A model generated the notes under the pieces. It worked only from the letters and a program-made list of their open reading frames with translations. It made no database searches and had not been told where the DNA came from. Made by a program: the position numbers and the translations under genes. A stretch of 17,006 nucleotides of DNA. It comes from Lachnospiraceae bacterium (GTDB taxonomy: Bacteria > Bacillota > Clostridia > Lachnospirales > Lachnospiraceae). This document shows, piece by piece, positions 1 to 7,912 of the stretch; positions within the stretch are counted from its first letter, which is position 1; every line of letters begins with the position of its first letter. The stretch spans positions 1 to 17,006 of the forward strand of contig DOVL01000272.1 in assembly GCA_003520105.1 (NCBI GenBank). Reading direction: 5' to 3'.

Positions 1-233
1 TTACCCATGGTATCACCGACGATACGGGCACATTTTCTGTGCGGCTTGTCGGGACCATTGTTGAGTTCTATCATGGAGTAGAGTATCCTTCTCTGAACCG
101 GCTTGAGACCGTCTCTTACATCAGGAAGGGCACGCGCAGCGATAACGCTCATCGCGTAATCTATATATGAGGTTTCCATGGTTTTCTTCAGGTCAACCTC
201 ACGTACCTCATCAAATATCTTGTCGTTATCCAT
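1..233 (-). CDS. gyrA: DNA gyrase subunit A, N-terminal fragment
   Basis: This is the start of GyrA, the breakage-reunion subunit of DNA gyrase, which pairs with GyrB to introduce negative supercoils. About 77 codons lie in the window and the rest runs off the left edge. The translation carries the conserved GyrA N-terminus: [20 protein letters not shown] near residues 21-40, then [14 protein letters not shown], and it ends at [10 protein letters not shown] just before the quinolone-resistance region and well before the catalytic tyrosine, both outside the window. The ATG at 231-233 has a GAGGAG ribosome binding site 6 bases upstream (240-245). It follows gyrB by 75 bases on the same strand, so the two are probably co-transcribed. 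Truncation is by the window edge and not biological. Confidence 0.97.
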   Translation of the reverse strand, partial: MDNDKIFDEVREVDLKKTMETSYIDYAMSVIAARALPDVRDGLKPVQRRILYSMIELNNGPDKPHRKCARIVGDTMG

Positions 234-308
234 TATTATCTCCTCAGTTTCCGGCTAAAACTGTCATTCCGGATTATAAATAAATATATTTACTGTTTGC
301 CTGATCCA

Positions 309-2249
309 TTAGATATCCAGATTTTTAACAAATCTTGCATTATCCTCGATGAACTTCTTTCTAGGTTCTACCTTATCACCCATAAGTGTGTTAAAGACAA
401 GGTCAACCTCAGTTTCATCTTCACTTGCGATGGAAACTCGAAGAAGGATTCTCTTCTCAGGATCCATTGTGGTATCCCAGAGCTGCTCGGCATCCATCTC
501 ACCAAGACCTTTGTAACGCTGAACCTTGTTGTTCTGGTCACGTCCGACCTCATCTATGATACTTGCAAGCTCATCATCACTGTAGGCATACCAGAATTTC
601 TTATTTTTCTCCAGTCTGTAAAGAGGTGGCTGTGCAAGATATACATGACCCTGTCTTATCAGTTCCGGCATATATCTGTAGAAGAATGTAAGGAGGAGGG
701 TTGCTATATGAGCACCATCCACGTCGGCATCGGTCATGATGATTATCTTGTTATATTTCAGTTTTTCTATATCGAAGCTGTCAAGAATTCCTGTTCCGAA
801 GGAAGTGATCATAGCCATGATCTCCGCATTTTCAAGAACATGATCCCTACGAGCTTTTTCAACATTAAGTATCTTACCTCGAAGAGGAAGAATAGCCTGA
901 GTTTTACGATTACGAGCGGTCTTAGCCGAACCACCTGCGGAATCTCCCTCGACTATATAGATCTCGCATTCATCAGGGTTTCTGCTTGAACAATCGGCAA
1001 GCTTTCCCGGAAGAGCCATTGATTCCGAAAGACTTGATTTTCTGGCAACATCTCTCGCTTTTCTTGCTGCAAAACGTGCTCTCTGAGCATTTACAGCCTT
1101 TTCAACTATAACCTTTGCAATAGACGGATTCTGCTCAAGGAAATATACCATCTGCTCGGACATAACACTTTCAACAGCTGTACGTGCTTCTGCATTTCCG
1201 AGCTTCTGCTTGGTCTGTCCTTCAAACTGAGGTTCCTCAATCTTAACACTTATGATTGCTGTAAGACCTTCTCTTAAATCCTCACCCTGAAGATTCTCGT
1301 CCTTATCCTTGAGAATATTATTGTTTCTTGCATAATCATTGAAAACCTTGGTAAGTGCTGCTCTGAAGCCTGTCATATGCATACCGCCCTCAGGGGTAAT
1401 GATATTATTTACAAAGCTGTAAACAGACTCGTTGTAGCCATCATTATGCTGAAGAGCAACCTCAACATTTATATTATTTTTTGTACCCTCACAATAGATA
1501 ACCTTGTCATAAATGGCTGTTTTTCCTTTGTTCAGGTATTCTACGAACTGCTTGATACCGCCTTCGTAATGGAAGGTATGAGAAACAGGTTCCTCAGGGC
1601 GCAGATCGGTAAGGGTGATACGGAGATTCTTGGTCAGAAATGCAGTTTCTCTCAGTCTCACCTTAAGTGTATCGTAATCATATATTACATCGTCAAATAT
1701 AGTAGCATCCGGCTTAAATGTAACTCTGGTTCCGGTCTTATCGGTATCTCCCACAACCTTAAGGTCATAGCAGATATTTCCTCTTTCGTATCTCTGCTGA
1801 TAGATCTTACCATCTCTTGAAACCTGAACCTCAAGCCAGTCTGAAAGAGCATTTACGACAGAAGAACCAACACCGTGAAGACCACCGGAAACCTTGTATC
1901 CTCCACCGCCGAATTTACCTCCGGCATGAAGCACGGTAAATACAACCTCAACAGCAGGTCTCTGCATTTTAGGCTGTATTCCGACAGGGATACCTCTTCC
2001 GTTATCCTCAACTGTTATTGAATTATCCTGATTGATGAAAACATTGATCTCTGAACAGAAGCCTGCAAGAGCCTCATCAACCGAGTTATCAACAATCTCA
2101 TAAACGAGATGATGAAGACCTCTTGAAGAGGTACTTCCGATATACATACCCGGTCTCTTTCTTACAGCTTCAAGTCCTTCAAGAACCTGTATCTGTTCGG
2201 CGCCGTAATTTCCTTCCTGTTCACTGGTCATATCTTTAATTTCTTCCAC
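309..2249 (-). CDS. gyrB: DNA gyrase subunit B
   Basis: GyrB is the ATPase subunit of gyrase. At 646 residues it has the usual short Gram-positive length. The GHKL ATPase domain comes first: [11 protein letters not shown] (about 50-60) with the catalytic Glu and Mg-binding Asn, EDNGRGIP (81-88), and the glycine-rich ATP lid GGLHGVGSS (122-130). A transducer domain follows. The TOPRIM domain has EGDSAGG (434-440) and DADVDG (507-512), the metal-binding acidic residues, and the protein ends in the C-terminal QRYKGLGEM region. The start is GTG at 2247-2249, preceded by AGGAGG with a 6-base gap; an internal ATG six codons later has no comparable site. It lies downstream of recF and upstream of gyrA. 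Confidence 0.98.
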   Translation of the reverse strand: MEEIKDMTSEQEGNYGAEQIQVLEGLEAVRKRPGMYIGSTSSRGLHHLVYEIVDNSVDEALAGFCSEINVFINQDNSITVEDNGRGIPVGIQPKMQRPAVEVVFTVLHAGGKFGGGGYKVSGGLHGVGSSVVNALSDWLEVQVSRDGKIYQQRYERGNICYDLKVVGDTDKTGTRVTFKPDATIFDDVIYDYDTLKVRLRETAFLTKNLRITLTDLRPEEPVSHTFHYEGGIKQFVEYLNKGKTAIYDKVIYCEGTKNNINVEVALQHNDGYNESVYSFVNNIITPEGGMHMTGFRAALTKVFNDYARNNNILKDKDENLQGEDLREGLTAIISVKIEEPQFEGQTKQKLGNAEARTAVESVMSEQMVYFLEQNPSIAKVIVEKAVNAQRARFAARKARDVARKSSLSESMALPGKLADCSSRNPDECEIYIVEGDSAGGSAKTARNRKTQAILPLRGKILNVEKARRDHVLENAEIMAMITSFGTGILDSFDIEKLKYNKIIIMTDADVDGAHIATLLLTFFYRYMPELIRQGHVYLAQPPLYRLEKNKKFWYAYSDDELASIIDEVGRDQNNKVQRYKGLGEMDAEQLWDTTMDPEKRILLRVSIASEDETEVDLVFNTLMGDKVEPRKKFIEDNARFVKNLDI

Positions 2250-2283
2250 CTGGAACCTCCTAAATCTAACGATTACTAAATCT

Positions 2284-2312
2284 ATTATATTGAATATATT
2301 TACTGTATATAA
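2284..2312 (-). promoter_or_regulatory. candidate gyrB promoter
   Basis: In the 125-base recF-gyrB gap, reading leftward, a perfect TATAAT (2284-2289) sits 17 bases after a poor -35, TTATAT (2307-2312). It could give gyrB-gyrA a start separate from the dnaA-recF transcript. The weak -35 and high A/T content keep this tentative. Confidence 0.3.
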
Positions 2313-2374
2313 CTAAGTATTTTACAAATCATATTGATGTGTAATATCAAAAATCTGTTTTACAGAGTGATATA

Positions 2375-3463
2375 CTAAATGTTTTTGCTTACTGCTCTGC
2401 CATTTTCGATATAGTATATCTTGTCAATTGTGATTCTCTCCCTGATAAAATCGTCATATCCCGTACATGTTATGATTGTCTGTATATCCTTGATCGTATC
2501 AAGAAGAGCATCTCTTCTTCCACTGTCAAGCTCCGACATTACATCATCAAGTAGCAGTATCGGACTGTCATTTATGATTCTTCTTACCAGTTCGATCTCG
2601 GCAAGCTTCAGAGAAAGTGCTGCCGTTCTCTGCTGCCCCTGCGAACCATAAAGCCTGACATCCATATCATTTATCATGAATAAAATATCATCTCTGTGAG
2701 GACCGTATTGGGTACTTTCATACCTGCAGTCTGTGTCTCTCTTCTCCTTAAGGATATCACTGAACCTATCAGCATCTGCCGATTTGTTATAAACTATCCT
2801 TAAATCTTCGCTGCCCTTTGAAAGCTTTGAATGAATCTCTCTTACTATCTCGCTGAGCATCTCTATAAAATGCTCTCTTTCTCTGATAACTTTATTTCCG
2901 TAGGAAACAAGCTGATCATCCCAGATATCGAGAGTATCTATAAGACTTTTATTATAATAAATCTGCCTCAGGAGATTATTTCTCTGATTGAGAATCTTAT
3001 TATAGTTGGACAGATTACTGTAATAAAGCCTGCTTAGCTGGCAAAGCTCCATGTCCATAAATCTTCTTCTCTCAACAGGTCCGTTTTTGATGATTGAAAG
3101 ATCCTCCGGAGAGAAAAATATGATATTCAGGAGACCATAAAGCTCCGCAGAACGTCTGATAGGAACGCCATCTATGGCAACTCCCTTATTTTTGTTCTTC
3201 TTGATATGCATATCAATCCTGCGGGAAAGGTCCTTTTTACGCACAAAAAGCTTTATATGGGCTTCTTCCTGATCAAACCGGATTACTTCCTTGTCCCTGC
3301 TGCCTCTGTGTGATTTGGTTGTTGCAGCCATGTAGATTGCTTCAAGGATATTGGTCTTGCCCTGAGCATTCATTCCGTAAAGGATGTTTGTTCCTTTGCT
3401 GAACTTAATATCAAGAGTCCCATAATTTCTGTAATTATTTAATGCTAGCTGTTCTATGTACAT
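2375..3463 (-). CDS. recF: DNA replication and repair protein RecF
   Basis: RecF is an SMC-like ATPase that loads RecA at single-strand gaps with RecO and RecR. The 362 residues match the family length. Walker A is GMNAQGKT at about 30-37, the ABC-type signature is YGSQGQQRTAALSLKLAE at about 273-290, and Walker B is LLLDDVMSELD near 304-314, so all ATPase motifs look intact. The ATG (3461-3463) overlaps the stop codon of the preceding S4-domain gene as TAATG, which implies translational coupling. It sits in the classical dnaA-dnaN-yaaA-recF-gyrB order. Confidence 0.97.
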   Translation of the reverse strand: MYIEQLALNNYRNYGTLDIKFSKGTNILYGMNAQGKTNILEAIYMAATTKSHRGSRDKEVIRFDQEEAHIKLFVRKKDLSRRIDMHIKKNKNKGVAIDGVPIRRSAELYGLLNIIFFSPEDLSIIKNGPVERRRFMDMELCQLSRLYYSNLSNYNKILNQRNNLLRQIYYNKSLIDTLDIWDDQLVSYGNKVIREREHFIEMLSEIVREIHSKLSKGSEDLRIVYNKSADADRFSDILKEKRDTDCRYESTQYGPHRDDILFMINDMDVRLYGSQGQQRTAALSLKLAEIELVRRIINDSPILLLDDVMSELDSGRRDALLDTIKDIQTIITCTGYDDFIRERITIDKIYYIENGRAVSKNI

Positions 3464-3675
3464 TACTGTTTTACAATTATATGCTTGCCACTATATTCAA
3501 CTGTATCTCCGGCAACAACCTTCTTGCCTCTTCGAAGATCAACTTCGCCGTTGACCTTTACTTCGCCGTTCTGAATAACGATCTTAGCTTCTATTCCGGA
3601 TGAGACTAAACCTGTTGCCTTCAATAATTGACCAAGCTTTATATATTCTTCACCCTGTTTAATTTTAAAATCCAT
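3463..3675 (-). CDS. yaaA: S4-domain RNA-binding protein YaaA
   Basis: This is a 70-residue protein made almost wholly of one S4 RNA-binding fold: a region with IKLGQLLKATGLVSSGIEAK, then the characteristic NGEVKVNGEVDLRRGKKV turn and a hydrophobic end. It is the small S4 protein conserved between dnaN and recF in Firmicutes (B. subtilis YaaA), whose precise role is not well defined; ribosome or RNA binding is the family expectation. The ATG at 3673-3675 is preceded by AAAGG. Its stop overlaps the recF start by one base, and it begins 42 bases after dnaN ends. Confidence 0.9.
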   Translation of the reverse strand: MDFKIKQGEEYIKLGQLLKATGLVSSGIEAKIVIQNGEVKVNGEVDLRRGKKVVAGDTVEYSGKHIIVKQ

Positions 3676-3717
3676 TTTATTACCTTTTTCCGCTAAATCA
3701 TCATTTATAATTCAATT

Positions 3718-4833
3718 CTAATATATAGATGTATTGATATTGATTGGAAGGATGATATACAGGTAGCTCTCCTCCGCATCCTTAATAACGCATGGGCTCT
3801 TTGAATCGTACATATAGATGTTAACTGTCTCGTCATCGATAACACGAAGAGCATCCATAAGGAATTTTGGATTGAAGCCGATGATTATCTCTTCACCTTC
3901 CTTGCTGATTTCAAGTTCTTCGTTAAGGGAACCGATATTTGTATCAACTCTGAGATACATATTGTTATCATTCTTAACACTTACAACGATAGGCTTCTTG
4001 TCTGTCTCCTGGATGAAGATTGAAGCTCTGTCGATTATTGCCATGAGATCCTTCTTATTAGCCTTAACAACAATCTTATAATCGATTGAAAGCATCTGGC
4101 TTATCTTGAAATACTCGCCATCGATAAGTCTTGAAACAACTCTTGTATCGCCAAACTCGAAGAGAACATGATTATCTGAGAAGAATATTGATACTTCATC
4201 ATCTATTCCTCCGTTAAGAATCTTGCTTATCTCCTGAAGAGTCTTGCCCGGAATAACAACACTGACATCCGGATTATCATTCTTAAGAGCTATATTTCTT
4301 ATAGAAATTCTGTGACCATCAAGTGAAACCACAGAAAGGTTATTATCCTTTACTGAAAAATATTCACCGGTCATAAGTCTTGTATTTTCATTATCGGAAA
4401 TAGAGAAAATAGTCTGTCTGATAATATCTCTGAGAGTCATCTGCGATATCGTAATGCTTTTTTCCTTCTCGATTGTAGGAAGATAAGAGAAATCCTCTCC
4501 TGATCTGCAAGGAACTACGGCCTTGGTCTTCTCACAATAAACTGTGGTCTTATAATCAGAATTGGTTTCGATATCAATCTCACTTTCAGGAAGCTTTCTT
4601 ACTATATCAGAGAAGAACTTAGCTTCAAGAGCTATCTTTCCTTCTTCAAGGATAGTTCCATCTATATAAGTTTCTATACCAAGCTCAAGGTCATTTGCTA
4701 TAAGCTTGATTCTTCCACCCTCAGCCTCTACAAGTATGCACTGAAGTATAGGCATTGTAGTCTTGCTTGATACAGCCTTGGATACTGTATTTATTCCTGC
4801 TGAAAGATCTGATTTTTTACATTTGATACGCAT
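3718..4833 (-). CDS. dnaN: DNA polymerase III beta subunit (sliding clamp)
   Basis: The beta clamp encircles DNA and tethers the replicative polymerase and repair factors. At 371 residues it has the family length, with a typical N-terminus (KSDLSAGINTVSKAVSSKTTMPILQCILVEA) and three repeated clamp domains, including the SLDGHRISIR segment and the FNPKFLMDALRVI region of domain 3. The ATG (4831-4833) follows AAAGGAG with a 7-base gap. The end is unusual: the common C-terminal L-P-M/V-R, part of the pocket that binds clamp-binding motifs, reads L-P-I-N here and is followed by seven more residues. Upstream lies the dnaA-dnaN half of oriC. Confidence 0.97.
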   Translation of the reverse strand: MRIKCKKSDLSAGINTVSKAVSSKTTMPILQCILVEAEGGRIKLIANDLELGIETYIDGTILEEGKIALEAKFFSDIVRKLPESEIDIETNSDYKTTVYCEKTKAVVPCRSGEDFSYLPTIEKEKSITISQMTLRDIIRQTIFSISDNENTRLMTGEYFSVKDNNLSVVSLDGHRISIRNIALKNDNPDVSVVIPGKTLQEISKILNGGIDDEVSIFFSDNHVLFEFGDTRVVSRLIDGEYFKISQMLSIDYKIVVKANKKDLMAIIDRASIFIQETDKKPIVVSVKNDNNMYLRVDTNIGSLNEELEISKEGEEIIIGFNPKFLMDALRVIDDETVNIYMYDSKSPCVIKDAEESYLYIILPININTSIY

Positions 4834-5121
4834 ACGGCGACTCCTTTATTTATTAAATAGTTTTTAGTAACAGTAGTAATAGGGATTGTTGATATGTTGA
4901 AATATGCTTTAACCCCTTATTCCATAAGGATTCTCTTGTTTATTAATCCTGTTTGGTCGTTTATGACAAAAATTTAGTTAATGTTAATTATTAATATTTG
5001 GTTTACATAAATACAAAAATAATTGTTTTTCAATTTACTTATCAACAATTAATTGTCAGAATACTTATATTTATCAAAAATTGTTAATTAACATGTTGAA
5101 AACTTTTTTGATAACTTGTAT
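4834..5121. other. oriC2: dnaA-dnaN spacer with DnaA boxes and candidate DNA unwinding element
   Basis: This 288-base, very A/T-rich gap has no gene. It holds one good DnaA box, TTATCAACA at 5039-5047, and degenerate copies at 4887-4895 (minus strand, 7 of 9), 5071-5079, 5094-5102 (minus) and 5106-5114 (minus). Next to the 4887-4895 box is a trinucleotide run matching the DnaA-trio motif (4865-4882), then an A/T tract running to the dnaN ribosome binding site. A short hairpin, CCTTAT-TCC-ATAAGG, is at 4915-4929. In B. subtilis the strand-opening site occupies the equivalent gap, which supports calling this the unwinding half of a bipartite origin. Confidence 0.75.
4865..4882. promoter_or_regulatory. 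DnaA-trio-like element
   Basis: On the plus strand the triplets read TAG TAA CAG TAG TAA TAG, then GG and, two bases later, a DnaA-box-like TGTTGATAT (4887-4895). Five of six triplets fit the DnaA-trio rule (3'-[G/A]A[T/A]-5'), and the order box, short G-rich spacer, trios, A/T tract is the B. subtilis arrangement. DnaA would spread from the box onto this single strand to open the duplex. The assignment rests on pattern and position only. Confidence 0.65.
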
Positions 5122-6522
5122 TTAGCCTTGAGGACTCAGCTTTTTGATGATGACATCAACAACAGTTGTCTTGAACTGAGGATCCTCTTTGATTTTATCT
5201 TCTATCTTCTTAATACTGCAGTAAACGGTTGCGTGATCCTTACCTCCGATGGTATCTCCGATCGATTGGAGACTTCTGTCGGTAAGATTTCTGCAGAGAT
5301 ACATAACAAGCTGCCTTGCAACTGCTATATCGGCACTTCTCTTCTTGGATTTGATATCCTCAATCGAAATGTCCATATGTTCAGCAACTGTTGAAAGTAT
5401 CAGATCAGGTGTAATAACAACATTTGTAGGTTCCTTTGATATAAGATCCTTAAGTGTGTCCTTTGCCAGTTCTTCTGTGATATTGAGATTCATAAGCTTT
5501 GCATAAACACTTATCTTATTTAAGGCACCTTCAAGCTCTCTTACGTTTGATACTATATTTTCTGCAATATAATTAAATACTGAATCAGGAATATCTGTCA
5601 GTCCGTTCAGCTCAGCCTTGTTACGAAGGATGGCCATACGTGTTTCATAATCAGGAGCATGAATATCGATAGGAACACCCCACTCAAATCTTGAACGCAG
5701 CCTTTCCTCAAGTGATTTGATTTCCTTTGGAGGCTTATCTGAAGATATGATTATCTGTTTTTTAGCTTCATACAGATAATTGAAGGTGTTGAAAAACTCC
5801 TGCTGAGTTCTCTCACGACCTATGATCTCCTGAATATCATCTATAAGAAGAACGTCAACTCTTCTGTATTTATCTCTGAATTCATCAGTTTTATTCTTCT
5901 GGATAGCATCAATGATATCATTTGTAAATATCTCTGAAGTTGTATAAAGAACGTTGGTATTATCATCGTTCTGAAGTATGTAATGTGCTATCGACTGCAT
6001 AAGGTGAGTCTTGCCGAGTCCGGAACCACCGTAGATAAACAGCGGATTGAAATTATCCTGACAAGGAAGATCCGCAACAGCCAGGCAGGTTGCATAAGCA
6101 TGTCTGTTACTGTCACCGACGATAAAGTTCTCAAAGGTATATTTCGGATTGAGATTTGAACGCTTAACTGCGTTATAATAACTCTCGCTGTACTGGCGAT
6201 GAAGTTTCTGCTCGATGTCATCAAGATTGCCCTCATTATGTGGAAGGAAGCTTTCCTTCTCATCAATAATGATATTTACCTCTGAATCATTCAGAATCTC
6301 TCTGATAGCTGAAAGAAGAAATATGTCATAGCCCTTCTTGTGAAGGTAGTCAACACCATGCTTTCCTCTCTTCTCATCCACAAAAAAATAAACTGTATTA
6401 TCTTCAACCTTGAATATCTCAAGAGTCCTGATCCAGGTGTCTATGATAATCTTGGATACATCGTAATCAGTTTCCAGTATATGTAATATATCATCCCATT
6501 TTTCTTTAATAATCTGTTCCAT
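5122..6522 (-). CDS. dnaA: chromosomal replication initiator protein DnaA
   Basis: DnaA is the AAA+ initiator that binds oriC and opens it. The 466-residue protein has domain I (about 1-85, with KEKWDDILHILE), a short linker, domain III and domain IV. Walker A GGSGLGKT is at 165-172, Walker B LLIDDIQ at 225-231, and the arginine-finger region EERLRSRFEWG at 272-282. The domain IV signature usually reads GGRDHTTV; here it is GGKDHATVYCS (427-437), changing residues in the DNA-recognition helix. The ATG at 6520-6522 has no close ribosome binding site (nearest GAAAGG is 18 bases off), but an in-frame stop upstream and the alignment to domain I support it. It is divergent from rpmH, as is usual. 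Confidence 0.97.
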   Translation of the reverse strand: MEQIIKEKWDDILHILETDYDVSKIIIDTWIRTLEIFKVEDNTVYFFVDEKRGKHGVDYLHKKGYDIFLLSAIREILNDSEVNIIIDEKESFLPHNEGNLDDIEQKLHRQYSESYYNAVKRSNLNPKYTFENFIVGDSNRHAYATCLAVADLPCQDNFNPLFIYGGSGLGKTHLMQSIAHYILQNDDNTNVLYTTSEIFTNDIIDAIQKNKTDEFRDKYRRVDVLLIDDIQEIIGRERTQQEFFNTFNYLYEAKKQIIISSDKPPKEIKSLEERLRSRFEWGVPIDIHAPDYETRMAILRNKAELNGLTDIPDSVFNYIAENIVSNVRELEGALNKISVYAKLMNLNITEELAKDTLKDLISKEPTNVVITPDLILSTVAEHMDISIEDIKSKKRSADIAVARQLVMYLCRNLTDRSLQSIGDTIGGKDHATVYCSIKKIEDKIKEDPQFKTTVVDVIIKKLSPQG

Positions 6523-6580
6523 AACTATGTAGTGTTCAAGCCTTTCATTTCTTTGTAAAGTCGGAATAACCCCATTAGAT

Positions 6581-6609
6581 ATAATACATCAAAATGGCAA
6601 AATAAACAA
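6581..6609 (-). promoter_or_regulatory. candidate dnaA promoter
   Basis: Reading leftward toward dnaA, TTGTTT (6604-6609) and TATTAT (6581-6586) are separated by 17 bases and would start transcription about 50 bases before the dnaA ATG. Only the first half of the -35 is consensus, so support is moderate. Confidence 0.4.
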
Positions 6610-6883
6610 GTATTTGCTGACTTATGAAGCAGGTTTTGAATGGCATTTTTTAGTACTTATAAAGCAGCTTATGTAAAGTGTTTTTTAGTCATATTATGTA
6701 GACAAAACAGTAAGTCACAAAAGAACGATAATGCGCCATATTTCCTGTTTTCCAACTTATTAATCAACAGAAAAACTATAAGTTATCAACAATTTATCAA
6801 CAAAATGTTGATAAAATTACGTAAACTAACAAGATTTTTACAAATTTTGTGGATAACTTTTCCTTAAAATAGCACGGATTTTC

Positions 6884-6912
6884 TTGACTTTTCGTCGATT
6901 TTTTAATAGAAT
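6884..6912 (+). promoter_or_regulatory. rpmH operon promoter
   Basis: TTGACT (6884-6889) and TAGAAT (6907-6912), each 5 of 6 to consensus, are spaced by exactly 17 bases. Transcription would begin near 6919, giving rpmH a leader of about 175 bases. The promoter lies just beyond the perfect DnaA box at 6848-6856, so DnaA could influence it. A second weaker pair, TTGGTT (6918-6923) and TATATA (6942-6947), lies just downstream. Confidence 0.7.
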
Positions 6913-7028
6913 GTGACTTGGTTTTTGTCTTTATGTTTTCTTATATATAAGTTTATAGTGATGTCAGATTGATAATATGTTTCATTTTTATTCGGTTTGT
7001 CTTTTGAGAAGCAGTTATCAAAGAGGTC

Positions 7029-7044
7029 ATTTATGATCATAAAT
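7029..7044. repeat. 16-base perfect palindrome in the rpmH leader
   Basis: ATTTATGATCATAAAT is a perfect inverted repeat between the rpmH promoter and its ribosome binding site. It shares the pattern ATTYATGATCATRAAT with a palindrome between parB and the DUF4446 gene (13162-13177). It could be a protein-binding operator; its function is unknown. Confidence 0.6.
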
Positions 7045-7094
7045 TAAGAACATTAGATAATAACAAATATATTTTGAAAGGTAGGTGTTAAGAC

Positions 7095-7229
7095 ATGAAG
7101 ATGACATTTCAGCCAAAGAACAGACAGAGATCCAAGGTTCATGGATTCAGAAAGAGAATGAGTACTGCAAATGGTCGTAAGGTTCTTTCAGCAAGAAGAG
7201 CTAAAGGAAGAAAGTCTATTTCAGCCTAA
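7095..7229 (+). CDS. rpmH: 50S ribosomal protein L34
   Basis: This 44-residue, very basic protein matches L34 throughout: [20 protein letters not shown], then [20 protein letters not shown] and the tail SISA. L34 is a late-assembling component of the large ribosomal subunit. The ATG at 7095 is preceded by an AAAGGTAGGTG stretch serving as ribosome binding site, and the stop is TAA at 7227-7229. It is the first gene of the rpmH-rnpA-yidD-yidC-jag run and is followed at once by a hairpin that could reduce read-through, in keeping with L34 being needed in far larger amounts than RNase P protein. Confidence 0.98.
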   Translation: MKMTFQPKNRQRSKVHGFRKRMSTANGRKVLSARRAKGRKSISA

Positions 7230-7254
7230 GACCACATTTTAAGTGGTCTTTTTA
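7228..7254 (+). terminator. intrinsic terminator/attenuator between rpmH and rnpA
   Basis: AAGACCAC (7228-7235) pairs with GTGGTCTT (7243-7250) over a 7-base loop, followed by further Ts to 7253. The 8-bp stem overlaps the rpmH stop codon. The T-run is short, so it probably acts as a partial terminator, setting rpmH expression above that of rnpA and the genes beyond. Confidence 0.75.
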
Positions 7255-7298
7255 AGTAGCGGATACCTTACATAAACGGTGAGTGAGGTAAGTAAGGA

Positions 7299-7652
7299 AT
7301 GAGAAATATCATTTCACTTAAAAACTACAGAGAGTTTGGCAGGGTCTATGACCAAAAGGAATCGTTTGCCAATAAGTATTTAGTGATGTACCTGGCCGCC
7401 AATTCGCCGGGTTACAGTAGAATCGGAATCTCTGTAAGTAAAAAGGTTGGCAACAGTGTCGTAAGGCACAGGATCACACGTCTGATCCGCGAAAGCTACA
7501 GATTAAATAAAGATAACTTGAAAAGTGGTTATGATATTGTTGTCATAGCCAGACCGGCTGCAAAAGGATGCAGATATTCCGACATAGAGGGAGCTTTTCT
7601 CCATCTTTGCAGATTGCATCACCTGATTGCGGATAATTCCGGTAAAGATTGA
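7299..7652 (+). CDS. rnpA: ribonuclease P protein component
   Basis: RnpA is the protein subunit that joins the RnpB RNA to mature tRNA 5' ends. The 117-residue length is typical. The family signature is clear: RIGISVSKKVGNSVVRHR at about 42-59 followed by ITRLIRESYR, the RNR region that contacts RNase P RNA, then the final strand GYDIVVIARPAA. The ATG at 7299 has GTGAGGT about 9 bases upstream. It follows rpmH after the hairpin and lies 38 bases before the preferred yidD start. Confidence 0.97.
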   Translation: MRNIISLKNYREFGRVYDQKESFANKYLVMYLAANSPGYSRIGISVSKKVGNSVVRHRITRLIRESYRLNKDNLKSGYDIVVIARPAAKGCRYSDIEGAFLHLCRLHHLIADNSGKD

Positions 7653-7690
7653 TCTATTGTATTTCGTTTTGTTTTTCGGAAAGATCAAGA

Positions 7691-7903
7691 ATGAATAAAG
7701 TTTGTATTTGTTTAATTAAATTTTACAGAAAACATATTTCACCGTTAAAAGGACACGGAACCTGCAGATTTTATCCTACCTGCTCGGCTTATGCCATAGA
7801 GTGTTATAAAAAATATAATTTCTTTAAAGCAACAGGTCTTGCAGTTTGGAGAATAATAAGATGTAATCCTTTCAGTAAGGGAGGATATGATCCGGTTCCA
7901 TAG
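7691..7903 (+). CDS. yidD: membrane protein insertion efficiency factor YidD
   Basis: YidD is a small membrane-associated protein that assists YidC-dependent insertion. The 70 residues show the family pattern: an amphipathic N-terminus (LIKFYRKHISPL), the cysteine-containing CRFYPTCSAYAIE core, and the end RIIRCNPFSKGGYDPVP. I place the start at ATG 7691, with GGAAAG (7678-7683) 7 bases upstream and an N-terminus aligning with known YidD proteins. The frame also opens at a TTG (7649) overlapping the rnpA stop, but the extra 14 residues look unlike the family. The TAG stop overlaps the TAGGAG ribosome binding site of yidC. Confidence 0.95.
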   Translation: MNKVCICLIKFYRKHISPLKGHGTCRFYPTCSAYAIECYKKYNFFKATGLAVWRIIRCNPFSKGGYDPVP

Positions 7904-7912
7904 GAGAAAAAC

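Larger units (their letters stand above)
6523..7094. other. oriC1: dnaA-rpmH intergenic origin region with DnaA-box cluster
   Basis: This 572-base gap between divergent dnaA and rpmH has no credible gene. A tight cluster of DnaA boxes lies at 6783-6791 (plus, TTATCAACA), 6794-6802 (plus, same sequence), 6806-6814 (minus, same sequence) and 6848-6856 (minus, perfect TTATCCACA). The first two are 11 bases apart, about one helical turn. A/T-rich DNA flanks the cluster. The gap also contains the divergent dnaA and rpmH promoters and a 16-base palindrome at 7029-7044. Position and boxes make this the box-rich half of oriC; DnaA bound here probably also controls dnaA transcription. Confidence 0.88.

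Noticed and set aside
297..989. 230-codon plus-strand frame opposite gyrB
   Set aside because: It lies wholly over the certain gyrB gene on the other strand and its translation has no recognisable domain.
6640..6867. 75-codon open frame inside the dnaA-rpmH gap
   Set aside because: No ribosome binding site, low-complexity A/T-driven composition, and it overlaps the DnaA-box cluster.
7649..7690. Longer yidD starting at TTG overlapping the rnpA stop
   Set aside because: The added residues do not resemble YidD, and ATG 7691 has its own ribosome binding site.
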